DNA from: Dirofilaria immitis
Taxonomy: Eukaryota; Nematoda; Chromadorea; Rhabditida; Onchocercidae
Direction of reading: 5' to 3'
Length of the DNA: 64,000 nucleotides
Assembly: GCA_024305405.1 (NCBI GenBank)
Contig: JAKNDB010000069.1
Span: 62,001 to 126,000 of the forward strand
Shown here piece by piece: positions 28,045 to 39,220 of this stretch. The position numbers were made by a program, and so were the translations under genes. The notes under the pieces were generated by a model. The model was given only the letters and a program-made list of their open reading frames with translations. It did no database searches and had not been told where the DNA came from. Numbering within the stretch: the first letter of the stretch is position 1; each line of letters opens with the position of its first letter.

Positions 28045-31000
28045 TCACTTGAACTTAAAAAGAAGAATGTTTGCTATTGCGTTAATATTATTTTCATCTT
28101 GAAAAAAACCCTGCATATTTGATACGGTAAGAAGCAAATACGGTATTCGAACAAGAAGATTTGGCCAATGTAATAAATCGATCGCATCATCATCATGCAC
28201 TTCACTTATGCTTTGCAAACATTTCCATAATTCCACATGTATTTTATTAATTTTTTCCTTCTAAATTAATTGATTCTTGAAAATTTGAAATAGAAATATT
28301 GCAATAATTCGAAAACTTTGGAATATTTGCTTCCATAAAGTTTTAACAATGAAAAATATTCTTCTCTTTTTTATTAATCTTTTGCAACTAGTGATGATAA
28401 GAAAAGGAAAAAAGTTGATCAAATTTTATTTTAATTATCACTTAGCATCTTTAGCAAAACTATGGAAGAGTAACATCGATTAATCAAAATAAGGATTCAT
28501 AGTAATTAGTCGAAATGTTAATTCTGGTAATCTATAATGATAAATATAATGATAATAGCAATAAAAATTGCTATCATGATAATAAAAGATAAATTAACTT
28601 ACACATTTTTTAACATTCTCAGGATTATAAATGAGTAAAGCCGACAACAAAGCCAATTGTCGATTATCCAACTGCATGTAGTTAAAACTTCTGGCCAAAT
28701 TTATCAAATTTTCAAAAATTTTTGTCGTATCATCTAATTCCGAATAATCACCTCTAGCAGTTATATAAGTTGTATTATTTGCTAACATTAGACAACATTC
28801 TGTAGGATTGAATTCATGGATAATTTGCAAAATTTTTACTACTAGCCAACTTTTCATAATTATTTCTTCTTGTTCCAAATGATTTAACTGAAAAAAATAA
28901 GTATTTAATTATTTATTGCTAATTAGTATATAAATTATTTTTATTTATAATAATTTTTCTATTACATAATACTAAATTTAAAAAATATATGAAAAATAAA
29001 AAGGAAATTTCTTATTATAAGTAAATAATAATAATTCAAACACTAATTTAATCAATAATTGATAATTAAATTAATATCAAACAAATCTATGCTTTAATAT
29101 TGATCAGTAGCTGATAAATTAAATTAACAAACAGCATCATAGATTTCGATTGTTTCAGCAAATTGTCGTACTTGTTGAATAATTAATGTAGTTAATTCAA
29201 ACAAACGTTCTGATTTTACATCTGACTTGAATTTAATCTAAAAATTGAAAAAGTTATTAAGTGAAATAATAAAAAAATATATTGAATATAATAATAATAC
29301 AATGATAATTAAATATCAAAAAGTTTCACCATTTAATCAATAAAATCGTAATATTTTAACATGACTTGAACGCATGATAAAAACTGAAATCCAGGTAATT
29401 TAGGAAAAAAATAATAAATTAAAAATTATCAAAACAAATAATATATTATTCGATATTATTTTATCTATTGAATTGATGATTAAATATAAATGATAAAAAT
29501 CAAGAATTTATGTTGATCTTTTATATATTTGTATATTGCCTGAGAGATTTTCGAAATTATTAATTAAATGATAATCATGATTAAGTCAAAAAGACAGAAA
29601 ACATTTTGTTTTATTCAATCAAGAAATTTCAAGAGATAATGCAAAAAAATCAAAGATTGCATTAAAAAATTAGACAAACATATTCCTATACTAATTGACT
29701 GAAAATTATGATAAAGCTACTATACCAGTGATTAAAATCTGGCGTGAAACTAATGATATCAGTACACCGATCTGAGGATTTGCATGAAATTATAATATTT
29801 TTGAATTTAAAACTCTTACTTCCAATGGAGTATCCAGGATTTTGCAATAATTAGCGGTTACTTGATCAATTCGTGTTTGAAATTCATCCTGCTTACCAGC
29901 TAATGAATTAGCTTTTAATAATGTTCTTAATTGTTCTAGTTTACGTCGTTCACGATTATCATTTATCATTTTCCGTTTTGCTATCCGTTCTGTTTCATTT
30001 AACACTACTGAAAAAAAGAACGGAAATACAGTACCTATTTTATGTTATAAAAATATTCATAAGCTTATATTATTTTCTTCTTTACTTATTTCAGCAAAAC
30101 GGAAAACGGAAAATGATAAATGACAATCGTGAACGACGTAAACTAGAACAATTAAGACGTAAACTAGAACAACATTTTGCTTAATTGTTCTAGTTTACAT
30201 CGTTCATGATTATCATTTATCATTTTCCGTTTTACTAAATATGATATGCTACCATTGATTCCTTTAAAAATTTTAACACCATCTTTTTTAAATCTATTTT
30301 ATTCCTTCATCATATCACAAAAACTTGGAAAAATTGTTTTACCTTTATTAGACTGCCTGATATTTAAAACTTAATGAAATTTATGATATTAATATTTAAA
30401 ATTCACGGAACATATAACATTGTCATTGTACTTATAAGAATATATTTTCTTTATACATGAATTTATATTCAAAATTTATTGGCACTTAACTATATGGAAC
30501 TTAATTCTTGAAATTTATTAGAATTTTTAATTAGCTAAAGTAACGAATTGTTCAAAATATTCCAAATTTTCTTTGAAATTACAGGAAAAATATGCAAAAA
30601 ATTTTGAAATAGAAAAAATTATCTAAAATATTTAAATGGATAATATATTTAATTATTTTTGGAATTTGAAATTATCTAAAAAAAATTATTAATATTATTT
30701 AACAACGTATAGGTAGCAATATTACACAATGATGGAAAACTTAGCAAACGATGATATCATTTCGACAATAATAGAATAATACAAAATGATTTCAATTTAT
30801 TCAATTTATGTAAATCCAATTAAATTTGAATGAACGAATTTTATTTTGGTTTATTTAATTAAAATTAAATAATCGAAAATTAATACGAACACGATTTCGT
30901 CATTCCATTGCGTATGCATTTTTGAAATCGACAAAATTGGCAAATATTTCGTGAAGTTTTATTAATTTCGCATCGTTCAATATTTTTGCATTTGTATATA

Positions 31001-34000
31001 ATTTTTGCTGTAAAAAATTTTTAATAATTATTACACTTTAATTTCACTTTTAAAAATTATTCTGAAATTTAAAGATTTTTAAATTAATTTTTAAATTTAA
31101 TTCGTTCAATATAAGTATTTATTAACAGTGACACTAAATTGTTCGGATTTATTTTTAATTTCATTCTAATATTTAGATAAAAAATTTCTTAATATTCAAA
31201 TACTTTAATTTAAAAGGAATATTGTTTTCCATTCTTATCTAAAATTTGAAAACATATGAAATATTCTATTATTCATAATTCATCATTGAAAATATTAGCA
31301 AAAACCTTATGACAATAAATTTAAAATAAATTAATTATAAAATGTAGCAGCAGTCATAAGCTATTAATAAACTAATTACAAAAGGTAATCACAATGATAA
31401 ATTATTAATGAATTAATTACAATCAGCAATAACAAACTATGAATAACGTCTCAATCATAACTGTATTAGATGATACTGTAATATTTATTTATATTTTAAT
31501 TACTATAAAAACGCTATCATATCCGATATAATCCAATTCAAATTACTAATTGGATGAAATATGTAGAATGAATATATCGAACTATCAATATATATTTGTT
31601 TTTAATCATTTATTTAGCTATATATAATTATTAAATAATATTAATATTTAATAAACTTTATCTATTTAACATTTACCTGAATCGTTCGTCGGAAGAAACC
31701 TTTGCAGCCTTCACATGTAATAGCTCTTAAATAAATATGGTTTAATCATATTTATTTAATTAATTTTATTTTAATAATAATTTATCTATTAAATTTTTGA
31801 AGAATTTTTTTCTTTTTATTAATATTTTTAGAATTTTCATAATGAAGGAATAAATGATTTTTTTATTTACTCATATGGATGATAAATAAATTGATAAAAA
31901 TGATACCTATAATGTAATCCGGTAGCATCATCATTACACACGACACAAGGTTGACCTGGTTTCATATAACGTGGTAAATATGGTATCGCTGAAATTATTA
32001 TTGATATTACAAGAATTACTATTTGTAGTATAAATTTTTATTTCTTATTTTAATTAAACTAAATTAGGATTTAATGAGCTAATTTATTTTATAATAATAT
32101 TAATACTAAACTTTTAAGTTTACATTACAAATAGCAGATATTAACATAAATATATAAATTACTTTATAAATAACTCATACTCTTAATATTATGTTTATAA
32201 ATTTCATTCAAATAAGCAATCTATTGCTAAATTTTAAGCTTTAACCATTTCTGATATCATTTCTTTTTTTTTTTATTAAACATTCTTATTTATTGCATTA
32301 AATTAATACAAATATTTGTATTAATTTCAAATTATTTGCTTAAAAAAATTCATAAGTAAAATTTAATAAAAATTAAATAAAATAATATAATAAGATGAGA
32401 TATTTCAGGATGTAAAAAATAATTAGCAAAATTTTATTCGCTAAAATGAATTGCAAGAAATAAAATTCATCACAGTTGCTTTATTTATAATTTGTATAGA
32501 AATGATAGCTTACGGTATCAATCAGTTTTTAGGTCATAAATGATAAAAAGGTGTATGGGAAGATTTTATGCAACCAATGATTTTCCTTATTCAAATGACC
32601 TAAGTCTATTTCTACGCTATGCAAATGACGCAATTCTTTGACCTCAACCCTTATCCAACTATCGACTCATCTTCAACACGTTTGAATAATGAATTAAAGA
32701 GGGAAGAAAGAAATATGATTATTAGAAAAATTTTAAAATAAGATAAAAAAATCACCAACTGCTGCATGTAATTAAATGATAATTATTTCGGTAGAATGTT
32801 AACAGAAAAATTTTGAAATTTGAAAAAATCAATCAAATCGATAGCAAAAATCACACGAAAAAACTGTAATTTTTACTGTTTTCGTCCTTAAAGATGGAAT
32901 AGATTAGATGATTCATTTCGAATTTGAATAGAAATGGATGAAAGGAATAAATCAAATTAATATTTATAATTTATTTATTATTTCGCAGGTAGTTATGTTA
33001 CTGAAATTTTTAATAATTTTGTAATCACTATAATCTTTATTTTGTTCCATGATAAAGTAATAACCTATGCCGATTTTAATAAATCGTATTAAATAGTAAC
33101 AGGGAGTGATAGCGTGATTTGCATTGATTCGTTTAACAATTTAAAAGGACAATTGATGAATGGAATGTGTAAAGATTTCTATCAAATTTCGGTCCATTAA
33201 CTTTCTTGTTTGACATTTCGGATAACGCAAAAAAAATGCGATGATGTGATATGCTGAAATATTTGTTACAAATATGATAAAATCCAAATTAGATTAATTT
33301 CTGAATAGCTATTATTAAAATGAGGATAAAAACAAGTTAGGTCAATAGTTTTATTGGTTTTTGAAGTTGATAAAATATTTTTTTAAATTAAACTTGAATT
33401 TAAATGACTATACTGTCACATTTTATCATTTCATGCTGTTTTATTCAAACGTTAATTTATATACTGACATTAGTGGAAATTAATCGAATAAATGAATAAA
33501 TTTCATTAGTATTAGTAATTTTGCCAACTTTAAAAATATATTTCAAATATTATCCAAATTCTGAATTCTATCAATATTATTTAATAGAAAATTTAAAGTG
33601 TATTTTGTATTTCAACCAATTTAAAAAGAAAAAATTGTTTTTTGTTTTGTTATTTAATAAAAAGTATGAGAAATGAGCTAATCAATGAATTATCTTGTAA
33701 GAAATTACCATAATATTATTTACAACCGACATTGTAAAATTATCCGAATTTTCGGTGCATAAAAGCTTTTCGGTAAAAGTAGCCGAAAAACATATCAGAT
33801 GTCTTTTGTAGACGTCTACAGTATTACTTCAAAAAAAAACAACTCCTTATATGAAATTTATTATTGTACTCAATAATTCGCTAATATACATAAATATTGC
33901 TAATGATAAAGTATTCAAACAATAAGTTCATAATTGTTCCAACATTGATAAATCAGCAGATCAGCAGAAAACTTCATTTTATTTAAATATTTATACCGTT

Positions 34001-34591
34001 TTATTATTAAATTTAATTCTATACTAATTTATAGCTCAAATTTTTGTTTAGAAATTATAAAATACTATTAGGTATGAGCAGAAATTTTTGAAAAAATAAT
34101 ATAATTCAAAAATTTCATAAATTAGCATAATTTATGAAATTCATTTTTATTTTAAAATTAATAACTTTTCTGAAAGAGTAACACAACCCTTCAGTAAATA
34201 CAAATAATTATTGAAATAACTGAATAGCATAAATGCTGAAATTATACAAATATTTTATTTAACAGATTTAATATATCAAACAAAAAAAAAGAATTATACG
34301 CGATATTTTGGCAATGCAAACAATCCAGATAACTTTAATACTTGAATAAATGTATGTGTCACTTTTATAATTCAAATAAACCAACAACATAATATTAAAG
34401 TTATACAGATAATTACAGTTATCTGATCGAATATTTTGAATGAATATAAGCAATACTTTAATCAAATAATTTAGTACTGTTAATATTGAAGTGACACGTA
34501 CGTTTTACTTACCTTTATTACGAGATCGTATGTGAATATTTTGACCATTCGTCATCGATTCTCTCATTTCCATCTTCAAGAAGATATTCAT
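28045..34591 (-). CDS. Thyroid-hormone-receptor-like nuclear receptor, one frame break
   Basis: Ligand-regulated transcription factor of the thyroid receptor group. Exons: 34513-34591 (ATG at 34591), 31907-31988, 31677-31725, 30891-31007, 29820-30007, 29133-29237, 28603-28887 and 28045-28260; about 373 residues once one base is restored. The DNA-binding domain opens with IPYLPRYMKPGQPCVVC, like the YIPSYL lead-in of vertebrate TRs. Finger 1 and P-box read CEGCKGFFRRTIQ; finger 2 reads CKNIERC then CQFCRFQKC. The hinge is IAKRKMINDNRERRKLEQL, nearly the TR hinge (VAKRKLIEQNRERRRKEE). The ligand-binding domain covers LFELTTLIIQQVRQFAE, ARSFNYMQLDNRQLALLSALL and LLHWPNLLVRI. Exon 30891-31007 is one base short: its T5 run at 31002-31006 must be T6 to keep frame and the usual 15-residue finger spacing. 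The C-terminus (ANILLFKFK) lacks an obvious AF-2 helix. A TTTTAG site lies 2 bp before the ATG. Confidence 0.9.
30095..30236. repeat. Inverted duplication of receptor hinge exon inside its intron
   Basis: Two copies of about 55 bp of the hinge exon (29937-29991) lie in the intron 30008-30890. Copy 1, at 30095-30154, is inverted relative to the exon and nearly identical to it (one substitution plus a 7-bp CGGAAAA tandem duplication). Copy 2, at 30181-30235, has the exon's orientation with three differences. They face each other across a 26-bp loop and would form a ~55-bp stem. A further partial duplication (GACGTAAACTAGAACAA at 30135 and 30156) sits in the loop side. Copy 1 leaves a coding-looking plus-strand frame at 29921-30184 that is not a gene. 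Confidence 0.9.
31989..34512. other. Long first intron of the nuclear receptor gene
   Basis: 2.5-kb intron between the start-codon exon and the first zinc-finger exon. Low-complexity A/T sequence; no alternative first exon or nested gene was recognised. Confidence 0.55.
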
Positions 34592-34703
34592 TACTAAAAT
34601 GAGTCATTCCCTTACGAGTAGTTACTCTTGAGGGAATAGTTATGTAAACCACGCCTTCGGTTTTTCGAAAAAAAAATCGGAAGATTCTTATAGTAGCATC
34701 ATT

Positions 34704-34712
34704 TGAGGTCAA
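34704..34712 (+). promoter_or_regulatory. Possible nuclear-receptor half-site TGAGGTCAA
   Basis: An extended AGGTCA half-site about 115 bp upstream of the receptor start codon. The CEGCKG P-box of the encoded protein is of the AGGTCA-recognising type, so autoregulation is conceivable. A single 6-bp core occurs often by chance, so this is weak. Confidence 0.25.
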
Positions 34713-37163
34713 CGTTGCGCAAGCCTATTGCACCTGTTCCCTATGCCTCAAGTTGATATCACGCAACACGGTAGTATTCCAACCTCTAATGGAAATGAAA
34801 TCAAATGTCATATCTCTCTAAACAGCTTCTGTTCGTCTTCATCGATGAAAAAGATAAATAAAGATAGGTGGAATATAATCGTATAAGATCGAGCAATCGT
34901 CATCAAACATTTTCATTAGATTCTTTAGGCCAATGATTGTAATATCGAAAAGAAATTTGAATATTTATTTATATTTTTTTTCTGATAAAAATATAGTTTT
35001 TATAATTATTTTATAGCTAATAAAAAATCTTGAACAAAAGAGATGATAATGCCAAATATTTGTTGAAGGTATGGATCGAAATTTCATTCATCAAATTTTT
35101 TCAAAATTAATAATCGCTAAAATTTAAATCGAAATTGAATTTAATTTTATACTAATTATTGAACTATGATCCAATTTTTTTAATCTATTAAAAATGTAAA
35201 GATTTATGCATATTTAATGTGTAGTAATAAAGTGAAAATTTATTATAAAACAAAAAAGATTTGAATAAATTGAGTCAAAATTAAATCGTTGTTGAATGTG
35301 AGATTTCAATTGTAGAATATATATTCATAAATTTAGGCCTTATTTTTAATCATTTCCCATTTTTCATAGTTTATCAATATTTCATATTAGCAGATGAATG
35401 ATATGATTCATTTTAGATTACAATCAATGTTTTTCTTTTAATTTTTCTTTTAATAAATTAAAGTGCTAAAGATGCAAATTTAATAAAATCATTTGAAATC
35501 AGTGAATATATGATCAATTTATTTTATGTGAATTTCCTTATCAATGAAAAAGAGGAGATATGCGGTATATATATGATAATTTAAAAAGAATGATTTAAAC
35601 TTTCCAATTAAAATTTTCTTTCATTTTTTAAAAATCTGAAATGGAATGAGAGGATTATGCAATTTATCGTATTTTATTCAAATTTTTCAATCTGAAATCT
35701 AAGAAAAATTCTTATTTAAAACTGAAACAAACAAAAAAAAATTGAATGTATAGAATTCATTTGGAATATGATAAGCATGTAGTTACTACAATAATTTATT
35801 TATATTTGAATGAATAGTCAATTTGTTTTTAGCACTAATGATATCAAATTTTCAATAGATAATTCTGGAACGTAGTTTTTACTAATATTGTTAACTAACT
35901 TAAGATAGTTACACTTAATCGTAATTAAAAAAAAGTTGACCAAAAATTGAACTTATTATTACTACAATTATTTTAAGTTTAATAGCAACTAATAATCATA
36001 AGAACATAAACAAAAAAAGTGTAATTCTCATTATTTAAAAGTTAAATTAGCAGTTATCACTAAATTTGAAATAATAGTACTAATAATAATTAAACAATTA
36101 ATATTAATTAAATTAATAACAACAAGAAAAAAGGAAATACTAAAAAAATGTGTAATCCACGTAAATTTAATAAAAATTAATTATAATAAAAAATTATGAT
36201 TATATGTTAAATAGCAATTGTAACAAAGAAATTTATGCATTCATTGATCGTCTTTTCTCTTCCCGATACGTAAGATAATAAATCATTCAACAAATTAGCT
36301 ATTACAGCACAGGTGCGTGTATACGTCTGTACGTATAATAATCACAAGTATATTTGCTAATTTGACAACTGTTGTCCTTTTTGATATTGCCATTTAGAAG
36401 AACATAATACGGTAAGTATTAATAAAAATTTCCTTCATTTATAATAATATATTTCATATTTTTCTTCCTGAAAATAATTCGCCAAAAAAATTCAGCACAT
36501 TTGTAAGTTCTTTTAGAAGTAAAAACTTTTAGTTTAATATCGGTAATTTGAAATTAAAACAAAAATTTAAATTTTTATAAAAATAAGAAGCTAAAAATGA
36601 AATAGCATTACAATTTTATAAATAAAATTGATAGTATTAGAGAAAAAATGTTGCATCATAAATGTTGAAATATCAACAAATTGCAAAATTCTTATTGTAG
36701 TTCAAATTCAATCCACAAATGTATACCAAAGAATATTTATGTTATTTTCCATTTCCAATAATCGATCATCGAAAATCTCCATGACAATATTATTACTGAA
36801 TCATCATTTTCAATTACCCAATATTTTAATATTTCTTTTGTTCATCTTCAAATTCTTTACAAGACATCGACAGAAAAATCGGAACATTTGATAGCATAAG
36901 ATATCATTTTCTTCACTTATATACATTTTTGGGTAATGAGGAAATGTCTTAAATTTTTTTCACTTAAATATTTATTATTAAAATTAAAAACTCTCTGAAA
37001 CTATTGCAAAGATCTTATCAATGTAATATCATATTACTATTAATTTCAACAGTACGAAATTATTGACAATTTCTATTATTTATATAATTAATTTTAGGAG
37101 TATAAAACTAGCGTTAGTTGAATATTAACATTGTGAATGATATGTAACATGATAACAGCAAAC

Positions 37164-37217
37164 GAAGTGAGATCATGATCCATCTTCGAATTAGTCGCCG
37201 GATCGTGACCTCACTTC
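37164..37217. ncRNA. Compact imperfect hairpin, possible small-RNA precursor
   Basis: Arms GAAGTGAGATCATGATCC (37164-37181) and GGATCGTGACCTCACTTC (37200-37217) pair over 18 positions, with one A.C mismatch and one G.U wobble, around an 18-nt loop. It is a G/C-rich island in A/T-rich spacer. The 5' arm contains GAGATCA, the seed of the bantam/miR-58 family, but those mature miRNAs come from the 3' arm and the rest does not match. It could equally be a protein-binding palindrome: the stem has a TGACCT half-site. No expression evidence. Confidence 0.35.
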
Positions 37218-39220
37218 ATTTCTTTCAGATAATTAAAAAAGCATTCATCATCATATAATACAAAAATAATAAATCAAATAAACCACAATAATTAACAATA
37301 TCAAAAATTTTTTCAAATTAACTGATAATAGAAATGATATTGGTACTGAAACCGTATGTATATATAAGTATAAAAATATACGCAAAGTAATCTATCGCTC
37401 TTTTTGAATTCAAGTTTATTTTTAATGGTAGGAATTTCGGCTTTTCTTTTTCTATACATTTAGTTTTATTTGAATTACTTAACAGGGTATTTATAAATGT
37501 GATTAAAAATGTGCCTTATTCGAATAACCTAACTCTAAATCTCGAGAACGACTAAAAAAAAAAATGATATAATAAAACTTCAAAGACATTCAATACAAAG
37601 CAAAAACTGTTAATAAAAATAACTCGAATAGCAAGCATTTTAATCCATGTTGGAACTACAAATTTCAAAGCAAGCGTAATCGATTATTTACACACTTTTC
37701 TTTATTCTATTTCAGTCAGCTCGACTATTATCATGTTTTTTTTTCTTTTTGTTTTCTTACCATACAAGTTTCTTATTCTTTGAATTTTAGAATTTATTTC
37801 CAATTTCTTTCTTAATTTATCAAATTTTCTCCTAATCTTTAAAATCCTTGAATTATCTTTTCAAATTAATTAGATTTTTGAATTTTTTTTGAATTTTAAA
37901 ACTTCTTGGATTTTCCTCTTTTCAATTTTTGAATTTTTTCGGATTTTTTGCAACAAATTTTATTTTGATATTTATTTATTTCAGCTATATTACACAAACG
38001 AAAATTCTAACAGACGAGCATCACATCTTATTTTTTTCTCTCAATTCTTTTTTTAACGGTGCAAATGGTGCAGTGATAAGAGACGGCGAAATAATGGATA
38101 AATAGTGCTTGATAGGATGAGGAAAGGAAAATGAATTACAAGATAGACAAATCAAGGATATCATTTGGCTCATTCCATTTAGTATATCAGATTATTATAA
38201 TGATCTGCAAGATCAGTAAGGAAATCATGTGGTGTTACAATCAATTTTAAGTAAAATAGAAAATATTCGGCTAAATTGGTGATCTGAAAGGAAAATTGAA
38301 AAATTTGTGGTTCCAATAAGAACCTCAAAAACATTCAATGCAAATAGTTTTATAAAATTCAATTATAAATTATCTGTTAAACAGCTTAAATTTAACTAGA
38401 ATTAAGGAAATCTCTTATATAATATCCGAACTTCTAATCGAATTCATATATATGTCAAATTTTGTCAAATCATTCCTTCCTTGATTATCGATGAAATCAA
38501 AGACATATTTGTCACCCCTTCTTACTGTTTTTCAATATCTATATTCCATATACTCCTTCCATAAACGAAAAAAATATTACAAGTTTTGTAATAAAACCAA
38601 TAGAAAATCATAAAATTTTTCTTTCTACTATTTAGTGATAGTATCGAAAAGAAACATTTAAATACAACTAATTTTGTATTGTTTTATAAAGGAATGAATA
38701 ATCAAATAAACCATTAACGATACAATATTTTTTCAAAATAAAGAATGTATAAGCATCCATATAAACAAATTTTCCTCAAATATTGTTACAAGAAGAATAA
38801 AAAGGAACAAATTGCAGAATTTCGTATCCGACATTTTTTTTGCCAGAGAATTTAGATCATATTAGTACACACTGACGATTTATTTCTATACAGATTCAAC
38901 TAATAATGTGATTTTAAAAATTTGAAACAATAAATTTGAATATTCATAGTACATTAAAACGACAAGATTTATAATGGGACAACAAAAATAAAATAAAAAT
39001 TGATAATAATGCATCACGGAGTTCAAATTTTAGACTTGAAATTAAACCAAAAAATACATCGCAAGGGAAGGAATTTAAAAATGAAACGAGATCAAAATAA
39101 TGATATAGAATGATAGAATATCTAAATATACTATTAATCCATTTTATCGATCCATAAATGTAAGTTTTCCAACTTCAAGAATTGCTATACCTGCTTTAAT
39201 CTTCCGAACGATAACTTCAT

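Larger units (their letters stand above)
34592..39220. other. Spacer between nuclear receptor and POT1 genes
   Basis: 4.6 kb with no supported exon. It contains the receptor's 5' flank on the left, one strong hairpin at 37164-37217, pyrimidine-rich filler near 37730-37990 and the POT1 3' end on the right. The open frame at 36628-36891 has no family features. Confidence 0.5.

Noticed and set aside
29921..30184. Plus-strand open frame carrying KRKMINDNRERRKLEQL, looking like a second receptor fragment
   Set aside because: It is the antisense-oriented intronic copy of the minus-strand hinge exon. The upstream part of the frame is unrelated and no plus-strand receptor exons flank it.
34518..34712. 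Minus-strand open frame at the receptor 5' end, read as its coding start
   Set aside because: It is out of frame with the zinc-finger exon. The frame starting at 34591 joins exon 31907-31988 in phase. It could at most be an upstream overlapping frame.
37164..37217. Assignment of the hairpin as a bantam/miR-58 family miRNA
   Set aside because: Only a 7-nt seed-like string matches and it lies on the wrong arm; the remaining sequence differs.
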